A stretch of DNA of 54,449 bases, taken from positions 1-54,449 of IMG/VR virus record IMGVR_UViG_3300046454_001280, one strand, 5' to 3'. Every line of letters starts with the position of its first letter. The stretch's first letter is position 1. Shown here piece by piece: positions 1-7,668 of this stretch. A program made the translations under genes and the position numbers. This DNA comes from a virus. Under the pieces are notes generated by a model. That model was not told where the DNA came from, did no database searches, and was given only the letters and a program-made list of their open reading frames with translations.

Positions 1-687
1 GTCGGGCGCATGTATCAGCGCGAACTGGCCGAAGCCCTCGGGCAGATCCGCAGCGCGACCTTGCAGGCCATGGCGTTTGGTTCGGGCATTCACAGCCTGC
101 GCCTGGCGACGCTGCCAACGTTTGGCTCGAAATGGCTACTGCCACGGCTCAAGGATTTCTACACCGCACACCCGGGAATGACCGTGCACTTGCATTCGCG
201 GATCGAAGCGATCGACTTCGACACCAGCGAGATCGACGCGGCGATCTGTGTGGGTGGTGGTGAATGGCCGGGGCTGAGCGCCCTGCCGCTGCACACCGAA
301 GAACTGGTGGTGATCGCCAGTGCGCAGTTGTCGGCAGCCGAACGTCTGGACGCTGAACAGCAGATTGCCGGACAACTGCTGCTCAATGTCAGCAGCAATG
401 CCCAGGCCTGGGCTGAATGGTTCACTCATCACGGCCTGCCGCACCGCAGCATGCGCATCGGGCCGAGCTTTGAAATGACCTCGCACTTGATTCAGGCGGT
501 TCGGGCCAATATCGGCGTGGGGCTGGTACCGCGGATTCTGGTTGAGGATGAATTGCTAAACGGCGAGCTGCTGCAACTGGGGAAACCGATCACCAGTCGG
601 CGCAGCTATTACCTGGTGTATCCGCCGCGTAATGAGGCGTTGCCGTCGCTGAAGGCGTTTCGGGATTGGTTGGTGGACACGCTGTGA
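1..687 (+). CDS. LysR-family transcriptional regulator, 5' truncated by window edge
   Basis: Reading frame is open from base 1, so the N-terminal winged HTH lies outside the window. The 228 visible residues are the effector-binding domain of a LysR-type regulator and are closest in feel to GcvA-like members: a stretch like LRLATLPTFGSKWLLPRL opens the domain, followed by a segment typical of IDFDTSEIDAAICVGGG and WPGL. Family members bind DNA as tetramers and control a nearby, often divergent, gene, which is not visible here. The usual length is about 300 residues, so roughly 70 are missing. Host gene; the exact target is unknown. Confidence 0.85.
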   Translation, partial: VGRMYQRELAEALGQIRSATLQAMAFGSGIHSLRLATLPTFGSKWLLPRLKDFYTAHPGMTVHLHSRIEAIDFDTSEIDAAICVGGGEWPGLSALPLHTEELVVIASAQLSAAERLDAEQQIAGQLLLNVSSNAQAWAEWFTHHGLPHRSMRIGPSFEMTSHLIQAVRANIGVGLVPRILVEDELLNGELLQLGKPITSRRSYYLVYPPRNEALPSLKAFRDWLVDTL

Positions 688-744
688 TCGGTGCCCCCGC
701 ACATGCAAAACATAACGAAACGCCGCTCGATGAGCGGCGTTCAG

Positions 745-882
745 TCAATCCCTGTACTGGCGCTTTAGCGGAGGCGGCGCACTCGGCCCTTTAACGAGGG
801 GCTTGGCTAGCAGTTTGCCGTCCGGGCCATAAAAGAGGCGTCTGACGCTGGGCGGCATGGGAGTAGGCTCTTTTGCGCTCAT
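745..882 (-). CDS. Small conserved hypothetical protein (45 aa)
   Basis: A 45-residue proline- and lysine-rich protein starting at ATG 882, which overlaps the stop of the upstream frame by ATGA, so it is likely translationally coupled to it. The ORF can be extended upstream but the extension has non-coding character. It has no domain that I recognise. It belongs to the host flank and was probably the last gene of an operon whose upstream gene is now truncated. Confidence 0.5.
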   Translation of the reverse strand: MSAKEPTPMPPSVRRLFYGPDGKLLAKPLVKGPSAPPPLKRQYRD

Positions 883-1140
883 GTTGAAACCTCTTCGATA
901 GAACTGAATTCGACCCACTGAACTTTCGAGGAATCTATCACTAATAGTTCGGCGCCAAAAGGCAGCGCCACGCCATCCTCCCCCAGCCAGCCTGGATTGA
1001 GCATGATGAACTGTCCCTCCAGAGGTCCGGAAGGCCACTCGACGGGCCAGCCAAACAATCGCCTTTCATCCGTCAAATGCAGAGTTACCAGCCGATTGTG
1101 GCGGACAAACGTGCTGTACCACTCGCTGGGATAAGAGTTT
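879..1140 (-). pseudogene. Truncated gene, C-terminal part of a DUF6338-like protein
   Basis: The frame from about 1140 down to the stop at 879 reads like the C-terminal domain of DUF6338-type proteins: a pattern of LTDERRLFGWPVEWP followed by LLVIDSSKVQWVEF. Full-length members have N-terminal membrane segments, and none are present. Upstream of about 1140 the same frame (MLPCGGADGGG...) looks non-coding and overlaps a different gene remnant (1190-1240). I infer a deletion that removed the N-terminal part. The family assignment is from memory of the pattern and is moderate. Confidence 0.45.
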
Positions 1141-1189
1141 TTATTCGTTACAGTTCTACTTCGTAACCATTTGTGCGGTACGCCAGCCG

Positions 1190-1240
1190 CTAAACCTGTG
1201 CATCCTGCAAAATCAGATCCGCGCCCTTGTCCGCCACCAT
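1190..1240 (-). pseudogene. Possible 5' remnant of an amidohydrolase-like gene
   Basis: ATG at 1240 opens a short frame ending at TAG 1190 that reads MVADKGADLILQDAQV. The ADLILQDAQV pattern resembles the first beta-strand of amidohydrolases of the YtcJ or dihydropyrimidinase type, and its codons are strongly GC-ending as in real Pseudomonas genes. It stops abruptly just before the truncated DUF6338-like fragment. Sixteen residues are too few to be certain. Confidence 0.25.
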
Positions 1241-1304
1241 CAGCACCGCCGCATGGCAGCATCCAGATGACGGGGGCTACAGACTGAGCCCCCCCGCAAA
1301 ACGC

Positions 1305-1344
1305 AAAAAAAAGCAGAAACCGTTGCTCCGGTTTCTGCTTTTTT
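1305..1344. terminator. Bidirectional intrinsic terminator
   Basis: Perfect stem GCAGAAACCG / CGGTTTCTGC with loop TTGCTC, preceded by eight A and followed by six T, so it can work in both directions. It sits between the lipoprotein gene and the gene remnants. Confidence 0.85.
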
Positions 1345-1374
1345 GTAGCTGGCTTTGGTCACTGAAGCCGTGCG

Positions 1375-1710
1375 TTACAGGCAGTCACGCACCGATTTGC
1401 GCAACGACCCGGACTTGGCCCACGGCGGTCCCTGATACAGGGAGACACGACTGCCGTCCTTGTATTTGATGACGTCGAGAATCTCGTCAGCAGTGACGAT
1501 GCTCGGTGCAGTGATGCGATAGCCGTTGGAAATCGAAGTCTGCGTGGTCTTCGGAATGTCCTGCTGCCACAACGGCAACAAGCACGCGGCATAGTCTTTA
1601 GGCGCCTTGGTGCTGGTCTTGCTGAGATTCGGTTCACCCGGTACCAGCGACGCCGGCAATGAGCAACCTGCCAGCAATGCCAACGCCAAACTCCCGATCC
1701 ATATCCGCAT
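1375..1710 (-). CDS. Small predicted lipoprotein (111 aa)
   Basis: The start at ATG 1710 is preferred over the upstream in-frame start because AGGGA lies 6 bases before it and the protein then begins with a signal sequence, MRIWIGSLALALLAGC, with lipobox LAGC (Cys16). After lipidation the mature part is about 95 residues, with two further cysteines. It is probably exported to the outer membrane or periplasm. The gene is transcribed towards the bidirectional terminator at 1305-1344. Host gene with no recognised family. Confidence 0.7.
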   Translation of the reverse strand: MRIWIGSLALALLAGCSLPASLVPGEPNLSKTSTKAPKDYAACLLPLWQQDIPKTTQTSISNGYRITAPSIVTADEILDVIKYKDGSRVSLYQGPPWAKSGSLRKSVRDCL

Positions 1711-1895
1711 GGTGTTTCCCTGATCTGAAAAAAAGCGAATGTACCGTGTAACTGGGTGCACATCCATCGTGGCACCGCGTCAACGGGGCATTTGGACAAA
1801 TATTTACATCCATTCAGCCCAGTGGCAGACGAGCTGTGCATCATCGACCCAAAATGCGGCTACTCTTTTCTACCGAGAATGTTCCGGAGGTGATC

Positions 1896-2135
1896 ATGCG
1901 GCTCAATGAATACGAACACGAACTTCAGCGCGACCTGCAGGCTGTTGCATCGGATCTGAGATGGTCAGCGGTCGACCTCAAACGCATTGCCGAACAACTG
2001 CGCAAGAGCGGCAATGAAGCGGATGCCCAAGCCGTGCTCAGGTCCTGCGAGGTGCTGCAAAGCGATGAAGAGCGGCTGCAGCTATATGCCAAAGAAGTGA
2101 AGACGCGCTCCATCAGCCGAACCAAAGTTCACTGA
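1896..2135 (+). CDS. Small conserved hypothetical protein (79 aa), helical
   Basis: Start chosen at ATG 1896 because it follows a near-perfect ribosome site, CGGAGGTGATC. The 79-residue protein is almost entirely amphipathic helix (EHELQRDLQAVASDL, LKRIAEQLRKSG), with charged residues throughout and no membrane segment. It may form a helical bundle or dimer. It is monocistronic and is followed by a terminator. Function unknown. Confidence 0.65.
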   Translation: MRLNEYEHELQRDLQAVASDLRWSAVDLKRIAEQLRKSGNEADAQAVLRSCEVLQSDEERLQLYAKEVKTRSISRTKVH

Positions 2136-2156
2136 CAACACCCGCCCCTCAACAAA

Positions 2157-2184
2157 AGCCCCGGTAATCACCGGGGCTCTTTCG
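2157..2184 (+). terminator. Intrinsic terminator
   Basis: Perfect 9-bp stem AGCCCCGGT / ACCGGGGCT with loop AATC and a short CTCTTTCG tail, 22 bases after the stop of the small helical protein. The T tract is weak. Confidence 0.65.
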
Positions 2185-2195
2185 TTACATTGACT

Positions 2196-2393
2196 TCAAC
2201 TTGCGGTGTGACTTCGCGCCCGCGCCGAGCGTTGTTTGTAACCCGGCAACGCGGCGGCGTAAGCCAGCGCCTCTTCTCTGCTACCAAACGACGCAAGCCG
2301 GTCGCCCTGGGTACAAACCCGCCATGGGCCATTGTTTACGCTGAGTACGTCGTAGCCGTTCATGTGCATCTTGTTCAGTACAGGAATGCTCAT
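2196..2393 (-). CDS. Small conserved hypothetical protein (65 aa)
   Basis: Begins at ATG 2393, six bases after AAGGAGG; the GTG two codons upstream lies inside the ribosome site. The protein has a compact alpha/beta pattern: a strand-like segment (YDVLSVNNGPWRVC), then a helix (SREEALAYAAAL), then a basic tail. The layout suggests a small soluble host protein. No named family was recognised. Confidence 0.6.
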   Translation of the reverse strand: MSIPVLNKMHMNGYDVLSVNNGPWRVCTQGDRLASFGSREEALAYAAALPGYKQRSARARSHTAS

Positions 2394-2616
2394 GGGCACC
2401 TCCTTTTCTGCCAGCGATGGATTCAGCCTTACCTTTTTACCTTACACCCTGCTGCCAGCGGTGTGCCGACCGGGTGTCGCGAGAGCGATGCGCCAAGGTG
2501 CTGGCACTTTCTGTTCGATCCGACGCTCAAAACCCCGACGGAACCTTTAATCCGTGGGCCGGCTCGAATATTGCAGTTTTATTTCATTTTTGTGACATGC
2601 CGCAAAAAGGTAACAG

Positions 2617-2979
2617 ATGAAAGTACGCGCCACCGTCATTTGCGAGCAGGATCGACACGTTCTCCTGGTGCGAAAACCCAGATGCCGCTGGACATTGCCC
2701 GGCGGCAAGGTCGAGCCCGGAGAAACCAAAGTCGGGGCGGCAACGCGCGAGCTGCAGGAAGAAACCGCACTGGCTGCCGAGCAGATGTTGTACTTGATGG
2801 AGTTGCAGAGCGGCAGCACCCAGCATCATGTCTACGAGGCCTCGGTGCCGGACCTTGAGCAATTGCGCCCGCAAAACGAGATCACCGAATGCATCTGGCA
2901 TCCGCTGGATGCCGTGCAGAATCTGCCCACCAGCGACGCAACGCTGCGCATCGTGCAGGCATTTCAGCGGCGTTTGTGA
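2617..2979 (+). CDS. Nudix hydrolase (120 aa)
   Basis: Nudix enzymes hydrolyse nucleoside diphosphates linked to another moiety, using a divalent metal held by the Nudix box. The box is at residues 30-52 with G30, E36, R44-E45 and E48-E49 in place; the usual glycine near its end is alanine (A51), a tolerated change. Length (120 residues) matches the minimal single-domain MutT-like fold. A modest AGG ribosome site precedes ATG 2617. The substrate cannot be told from sequence. Host gene, apparently monocistronic. Confidence 0.9.
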   Translation: MKVRATVICEQDRHVLLVRKPRCRWTLPGGKVEPGETKVGAATRELQEETALAAEQMLYLMELQSGSTQHHVYEASVPDLEQLRPQNEITECIWHPLDAVQNLPTSDATLRIVQAFQRRL

Positions 2980-2983
2980 GGTT

Positions 2984-3226
2984 TCAACCGGCGAACGCTC
3001 GGCGTCCGGCGCTCATTTCCGTGCGCAATTCGCCGATGAAGTTGGAAATATCGCGGATCGTCACCAGGTGTTCCGGCGACACACCATTGAGCAACAACTC
3101 GACCCGTCCGGAGTCTGGTTCGTAAACCTTGATCCGCAACAGTCCCTGCTCCACTTGGGTGCATTCGCACTCAAGTGGCGGAAAGCCGGATTCGACTATC
3201 CGGCAAATGTCGGCAATGGCTAGCAT
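2984..3226 (-). CDS. DUF1652 domain protein (80 aa)
   Basis: Starting at ATG 3226 gives MLAIADICRIVESGFPPLEC, which matches the typical opening of DUF1652 proteins of Pseudomonas, followed by the conserved-looking YEPDSGRVELLLNGVS and a C-terminal RDISNFIGELRTEM helix. Function is unknown for the family. It converges on the Nudix gene with a 4-base gap. This is the last clearly host gene before the prophage. Confidence 0.8.
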   Translation of the reverse strand: MLAIADICRIVESGFPPLECECTQVEQGLLRIKVYEPDSGRVELLLNGVSPEHLVTIRDISNFIGELRTEMSAGRRAFAG

Positions 3227-3462
3227 GGGCGCACGCCTCGCAGGCGATGAGTCGGTCGACCCGTTGAGCATAGATGAGCCTGCGCCGACCTGCTGTCCCG
3301 GCAACTGCCAACCCGATCACACTTCTGACGCAGTCTCAGTGCGCGTCATGGTCCCTGAACCAAACTGAGCGCGAAATCCCCAGTAGATACTGGGCTTTGG
3401 AAATGAATGAAGAATCCGATGTGCTATTCAGTGTACTTTTCAGCACGTGCTGACCTTTGCGA
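3227..3462. other. Host-prophage junction region, presumed to contain attL
   Basis: The 236 bases between the last host gene (DUF1652) and the first phage gene (DUF1353). No gene, tRNA or tRNA 3' end is evident. The attachment core cannot be identified because the matching attR lies beyond the right edge of the window. Direct comparison with sequence just right of 54449 would reveal it. Confidence 0.5.
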
Positions 3463-3951
3463 TCAGCTTAAGTGATAGGCGCTCTTGTACAGCGCCACCT
3501 CATCGCCCCCCATCAGCTCCCAGGCGAAGTCTTCATTCTTCGGTCCGCCCTTGCAGGCCGCATAACGTGATGCGCCACCGATCCGAACACCTGCATAAAT
3601 CAGATGGCTCTGGATCAGAGGCGCGCCGGTTACCTGCAGCATTTCGTAGAGCATGCTGTCGCACCACGCCTTGGGCTGTTGATTGAAGCAGTAGCTGGCA
3701 TCGTGGACGATCCCCGGCAGGCGGCTGTCAGTGCTGTTGAACATCGGCTCAGCAAGCCACGGGATCGAAGCAAGGTCAGTGATAAAATACTTCGGTACAT
3801 GCTGGTAGCTTCCGTCCTTGCGCAGGTAGCCGAAGTCTTCCATGACAACCCACTCTCCGACCTTGTACGGGCGCAGCAATGGGATCAGGGAGAACTGCCC
3901 CGGCCCGTTGCCGATATAGGGATAGGCCAAGGCGCCACCTACATCGCTCAT
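3463..3951 (-). CDS. DUF1353 family phage protein (162 aa)
   Basis: The start at ATG 3951 overlaps the stop of the upstream lipoprotein gene as ATGA; the longer upstream extension is out-of-frame sequence of that gene. The motif FITDLASIPW, followed by an HDASYCF helix, is the DUF1353 signature, a small alpha protein found next to lysis genes in tailed phages. It is the most distal gene of the late operon and lies next to the left prophage end. Its role is not established; proximity to the endolysin suggests late expression. Confidence 0.75.
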   Translation of the reverse strand: MSDVGGALAYPYIGNGPGQFSLIPLLRPYKVGEWVVMEDFGYLRKDGSYQHVPKYFITDLASIPWLAEPMFNSTDSRLPGIVHDASYCFNQQPKAWCDSMLYEMLQVTGAPLIQSHLIYAGVRIGGASRYAACKGGPKNEDFAWELMGGDEVALYKSAYHLS

Positions 3952-4160
3952 TTCCCGCTGTCCGCTGCGCAAGTGATCGCCACCGAGTTCGGCAGCAGCA
4001 GGCTGTTGATGACAGCGCGGTTCAATGCGCGATCTGGAACAGGCAGTGCGCAGTAACCAGTCACGATCTGCGGCAGAGGTGTACTGCCCTGCGGAATGGC
4101 GGAGCAAGCGGACAAAATACAGGCAGCAAAAAGCGACCCAGCGAAGAGAGCTGATTTCAT
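3948..4160 (-). CDS. Small phage lipoprotein, possible o-spanin (Rz1-like)
   Basis: Starting at ATG 4160 gives a 70-residue protein with signal peptide and lipobox (LSAC, Cys18), so it is predicted to be anchored in the outer membrane. It lies between the endolysin and the DUF1353 gene, where outer-membrane spanins are often found, and it contains prolines after the lipobox. No inner-membrane spanin partner is visible next to it, so the spanin role is an inference from position. It overlaps the downstream gene by 4 bases. Confidence 0.6.
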   Translation of the reverse strand: MKSALFAGSLFAACILSACSAIPQGSTPLPQIVTGYCALPVPDRALNRAVINSLLLPNSVAITCAADSGK

Positions 4161-4209
4161 GATGATGTACCTGATGGATTTGGGGTGAACAGAGGTTGAT
4201 GCAGCGGGC

Positions 4210-4689
4210 TTATGCGGCAGCCACTCCGATGGCGATCGCTTGGGTTCCGGTCTTCCCGGCGAACAGCGCGGCATCAGCGGCACGACGCCGGGTCAGACCT
4301 CGCATCGGAACACCTGCTGCCCGATTCCAGCGTGCGAACTGTGCAAAGGCGCCGTCCATATCGCCGGCGTTGATCAGTCGGAGCAGCGTGGAATGTTGAA
4401 AATTGCCAATGCCCAGGTTGTAGGCAAAGTCAACCAAAGCGTCGAACTGTCCTTGACTGATACTGGTGGTCACCGCGCAGGAAACTGCCATCTCTCGCGA
4501 TGCGAGGTCATTCAGTAACTGAGCGTCTGCCTTGGCCTGAGTCCAAACGAGGCCGCGCACGACTTCCGGCCCGGTATGTCCCCAGCCAATCGTCCATGGT
4601 GCACCACCGGTGGCTGGATCTGGGTAAGCCGATAGCGAGCAGCTTTCGAAGTGCTTCAGTACAGAGATGCCATTTTGTGAAATGCGCAT
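4210..4689 (-). CDS. Phage endolysin, GH24 lysozyme
   Basis: A 159-residue muramidase of the T4/P22-lysozyme type that cuts the glycan strands of peptidoglycan at lysis. The catalytic triad is visible as E15, D24 and T33 in the segment from KHFESC to WTIGWGHT; the family pattern is Glu, 8 residues, Asp, then Thr. There is no signal peptide or SAR segment, so export needs a holin. The C-terminal half contains GQFDALVDFAYNLG, also typical. The gene immediately follows a 26-codon remnant of a different endolysin (4693-4773). Confidence 0.92.
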   Translation of the reverse strand: MRISQNGISVLKHFESCSLSAYPDPATGGAPWTIGWGHTGPEVVRGLVWTQAKADAQLLNDLASREMAVSCAVTTSISQGQFDALVDFAYNLGIGNFQHSTLLRLINAGDMDGAFAQFARWNRAAGVPMRGLTRRRAADAALFAGKTGTQAIAIGVAAA

Positions 4690-4692
4690 TTG

Positions 4693-4773
4693 TCAAACTC
4701 CGGGCATGAAAACGCCGGCTTGTTTGCCGGCGTTCGGAAGGATCTGCAGCAATTGCTGCGCGGTGATTGGCAT
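4693..4773 (-). pseudogene. N-terminal remnant of a GH19-type endolysin (26 aa)
   Basis: With GGAG ribosome site and ATG at 4773, this short frame reads MPITAQQLLQILPNAGKQAG and ends at TGA 4695-4693, three bases before the GH24 lysozyme start. The opening is the one commonly seen in Pseudomonas phage GH19 (chitinase-like) endolysins, which run to about 180 residues. I infer that the rest of that gene was replaced by the GH24 lysozyme, leaving the original start and ribosome site as a leader. Its translation would end right at the lysozyme start and could couple to it. Confidence 0.6.
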
Positions 4774-4844
4774 GCTTTTCTCCGGATTGGTTGTTGCGCC
4801 ATCTCTGGTCACGTATTCTTTCAGTTTTTTTGAGGGAACAAATA

Positions 4845-5951
4845 ATGCGCGCCAAGCAAATAGACTCTCTTACATCACTAAGATTTATTGCGGCCGCATT
4901 GATTGTTATTTTTCATTCGAAACATAACTTTGGCGGTTTCTCTTTCGCTGATCATTTTTCTTTGACGCAAGCTGTATCCATGTTCTATGTGCTTTCAGGG
5001 TTCATCCTGACTCATACCCACAGAGAAATCTCATCGAAAAATGATCTTGCAAGATTCTATCTGAGTCGAGCAGCCAGAATATGGCCGATTCATCTTTTGA
5101 CAGCAGCAGCGGCCATATACATCATAAGCAGCTATGGCGGGGCGTTACCACCTATTGATATTGCATTAAATTTCGCGCTTGCTCAGTCATGGATTCCAAG
5201 CCCAGAAACTTACTTCTCCTTGAATGGGGTTTCATGGAGCCTATCAAATGAGATATTTTTCTATGCTGCTTTCCCAATCTTGATCATCAACATAGAAAAA
5301 ACATGGGTGATCAAATTACTGGCAACAGTGGCAATTACGGCACTGATGCTATTCGCATTCAAAGATAGCGAGCGCCAGTTAATGCTATGGTCTGCGTATA
5401 TATCGCCACTCACGAGGCTCAGCGAATTCATGCTTGGCATAGCCGCGTACCAGATTTATCTGAAGCTGCAGAGCCACCAGAGAACCGTGAAACCCACTCA
5501 GAGCATTATCGAAGTTATCGCGGTTATATTCGTAGTCTGCGCCATGTGGATAGGAGACCTAAATTTCTTCTCAACACTGCCAATCGCCATCAATAAGCCC
5601 GTGGCAATTTGGTTCGCTAACTGCGGGGGCGCACTGGCCTTTGCAGTCCTTATCGTCGTCCTTGCTCGCCAGAATGGGATCATTTCAAAATCGATGCAAG
5701 CACGGCCACTGGTGTATCTGGGCGAGATAAGTTTTTCCATTTACATGGTTCACCAGATCGTCATCCGCGTGTTTGAGATGTACCCCGCCATAACAGCAGG
5801 GATGAGTCAGGCCGCCACGCTAAGCATTTACTACTCGGCAGTAATCGCGGCCGCAGCAGCGACACACGGCCTTATAGAAAAACCGGCACAGAAGATGATA
5901 CTGCGAATTGCATACGGAAAACCCAGGCAGGGCTTAGTGCGAGATCGATAA
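4845..5951 (+). CDS. Acyltransferase-3 family membrane protein (probable O-antigen acetylase)
   Basis: A 368-residue integral membrane protein with about ten hydrophobic segments. It has the family's R-x10-H motif at R13 and H24, near the end of the first cytoplasmic stretch. Such enzymes move acetyl or other acyl groups onto surface sugars; phage copies alter O-antigen of the lysogen and block receptor binding. The start at ATG 4845 is supported by GAGGG upstream; the in-frame start at 4767 overlaps the endolysin remnant. It is on the opposite strand to all neighbours and clearly more AT-rich, so it is a transferred cargo gene between the lysis and tail-fibre genes. Confidence 0.88.
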   Translation: MRAKQIDSLTSLRFIAAALIVIFHSKHNFGGFSFADHFSLTQAVSMFYVLSGFILTHTHREISSKNDLARFYLSRAARIWPIHLLTAAAAIYIISSYGGALPPIDIALNFALAQSWIPSPETYFSLNGVSWSLSNEIFFYAAFPILIINIEKTWVIKLLATVAITALMLFAFKDSERQLMLWSAYISPLTRLSEFMLGIAAYQIYLKLQSHQRTVKPTQSIIEVIAVIFVVCAMWIGDLNFFSTLPIAINKPVAIWFANCGGALAFAVLIVVLARQNGIISKSMQARPLVYLGEISFSIYMVHQIVIRVFEMYPAITAGMSQAATLSIYYSAVIAAAAATHGLIEKPAQKMILRIAYGKPRQGLVRDR

Positions 5952-5956
5952 CTTAA

Positions 5957-6142
5957 TTATCCGCCTGTTGGGGCTGGTAGATTTCCAGTTATCGTTCCTG
6001 GCAATAAATTATCCCACCAAACCTTGTATCGCGGGTAATCGGCAAAAACCTCTTCCTGAAAAGGAACATATTCCTCAGGCTGGGGAGAGCCAAAAATCGC
6101 CACAATAACCGTCTTATTCGCATCTGAAAATTCAGCGATCAT
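5957..6142 (-). CDS. Small phage protein after tail fibre (61 aa)
   Basis: Begins at ATG 6142 with GAGGTGATCC before it; the ribosome site overlaps the stop of the tail-fibre gene 8 bases upstream. It is an acidic protein rich in aromatic residues (YKVWWDNLLPG). Position after the fibre is where fibre-assembly chaperones are often found, but no chaperone domain is recognised. Function unknown. Confidence 0.65.
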   Translation of the reverse strand: MIAEFSDANKTVIVAIFGSPQPEEYVPFQEEVFADYPRYKVWWDNLLPGTITGNLPAPTGG

Positions 6143-6150
6143 GGATCACC

Positions 6151-7614
6151 TCAGAACTCATATGATTTTACAGAAATTGTAAAACTTGGGGTGCCGGCAC
6201 TGTTGGCGGTAGTTCGGTAAAGAGTCTGTGGCAATGCTATTGCGACTCTGAATGGGATAGCCTGAGATGAGCCGGCAGTTACGTTTGCAGTGTTGAACTG
6301 ACCGCCAACATTGCCTCCCGCTGTTGGGTAGATTGCTTGAGAAATTGCACTAACAGCGGTACTGCCAATCTGGTTAAAACCACTTACGAATGTCGCGCTA
6401 TATGGGATTTGCGAGGACGATATAGCGCCAGCTGTAACGATGGCAGACGACCCCGTGATTACGCTCACGCCAAGATAATCAATATACCGGTCAAACTGAA
6501 TAAAGGCTGCGAATTGCCCAGCGGTACTGCTGATAGGTGCGACAGATATGAGTGCTGAAGCCGTAAACCCTGCCGGCATATTTGCGCCGATGTATACGTT
6601 GGCCAATGGGCCGCCAGACTCCATCGTAGCCAGCAACGCAGACACTTGGGTCGTAGGGTTGTAAATGGCATAGATGCCAACGAAGCCGTTCGCAGTCGCA
6701 GTGCCGGTATCCATGCCACCGGCGCCAGTTGTAGCCAAGTTGATGGTTTTGTTGAATGCCGGAAGACAATAACGCAGGCCGCCGAGGTTAGACTGCACCA
6801 CGATCTCATTGGCAGTAATGTTGGCAGTCGCCGAAGTCGCGGGCACTGAACATCTCAGGTTTCGTACCGAGCCAACAATGCCGGAAACTTGGTCGAACCG
6901 AAGTGCATGCGCGGCGGAAGTCGCGGCCAGCACTGATAGGGGCACCGAGAACACTGGGGTCAAGCCGTGGAGCGTGCTGTTGATCAGCGGAGCATTCGGT
7001 GCAGTGGTGATGTTCCCGGACGTGATGGTGGTCTGTCCGAAAGCTACGGTAACCACGTACAGGCCGATGTAACCGGCATCAGGAGACGGAGTGACTTGAG
7101 TGCCGGTGGCTGCGGAAGCGCCCGCCTTCACTGCTACGACAGCAATCCCTTTGCGCGCGGTATTTTGGGTCTGGCCGTTATTGCCCATGCCGCTGTATGG
7201 CATAGACGGGTTGGCGCTGTTGTAATAAGGCAGCAGTACGGGCGTCGAGTCAGAATCCTGGTACGTGACCTGAACGAGGTAGTTGATCGACTGCCCAGTC
7301 GTGCCTGGGGCCGCACAGCTCAGCGTGACGCCATCCAGCATGATCCCCTGTTTGAGAATCGAGTGGGTGGTATCGGCCGGCAGAGTCGAAAATGCCAAAG
7401 CGTCGATGGCGGTAAGGCTATAGATCTCGCCCGGAGCGCACAGAACCTGTAGGGATGCCGGGCCTGTTGGCGTTACCGCAAAACCGGTCGCCATGGTACT
7501 GGTTCCGAGCAGCGCAGAAGCAAGCTTGGCCGCTCCGATCATGGAGTCCTTCGTCATCTGAAGAAGGCTGGTTTCCGGCAGGATCTGGCCCGGGTAAACA
7601 ATCTGTCTGTCCAT
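6151..7614 (-). CDS. Phage tail fibre / side tail protein (487 aa)
   Basis: Starts at ATG 7614 with MDRQIVYPGQILPETSLLQ, an opening seen in tail fibres of Pseudomonas contractile-tailed phages. The N-terminal part likely attaches to the baseplate, next to the gpI-like protein encoded just upstream. The rest is rich in Ser, Thr, Gly and Ala with many short beta segments, as expected for a trimeric fibre. It is presumably the host-receptor binder. It is preceded by an intrinsic terminator at 7624-7650, so expression may be reduced relative to the baseplate genes. Confidence 0.82.
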   Translation of the reverse strand: MDRQIVYPGQILPETSLLQMTKDSMIGAAKLASALLGTSTMATGFAVTPTGPASLQVLCAPGEIYSLTAIDALAFSTLPADTTHSILKQGIMLDGVTLSCAAPGTTGQSINYLVQVTYQDSDSTPVLLPYYNSANPSMPYSGMGNNGQTQNTARKGIAVVAVKAGASAATGTQVTPSPDAGYIGLYVVTVAFGQTTITSGNITTAPNAPLINSTLHGLTPVFSVPLSVLAATSAAHALRFDQVSGIVGSVRNLRCSVPATSATANITANEIVVQSNLGGLRYCLPAFNKTINLATTGAGGMDTGTATANGFVGIYAIYNPTTQVSALLATMESGGPLANVYIGANMPAGFTASALISVAPISSTAGQFAAFIQFDRYIDYLGVSVITGSSAIVTAGAISSSQIPYSATFVSGFNQIGSTAVSAISQAIYPTAGGNVGGQFNTANVTAGSSQAIPFRVAIALPQTLYRTTANSAGTPSFTISVKSYEF

Positions 7615-7623
7615 GGAATCCCC

Positions 7624-7650
7624 AAAAAAAAGCCCGCACAAGGCGGGCAT
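7624..7650 (-). terminator. Intrinsic terminator within late operon
   Basis: On the minus strand the stem GCCCGC / GCGGGC is followed by eight T. It lies between the gpI-like gene and the tail fibre, so partial termination or antitermination must let the fibre be expressed. Confidence 0.8.
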
Positions 7651-7668
7651 AGAGTTGAATGAGTGGTT

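Noticed and set aside
3227-3462. tRNA or tRNA 3' end as attL
   Set aside because: No cloverleaf or CCA-adjacent T-arm-like sequence could be recognised; the att core needs the sequence right of the window.
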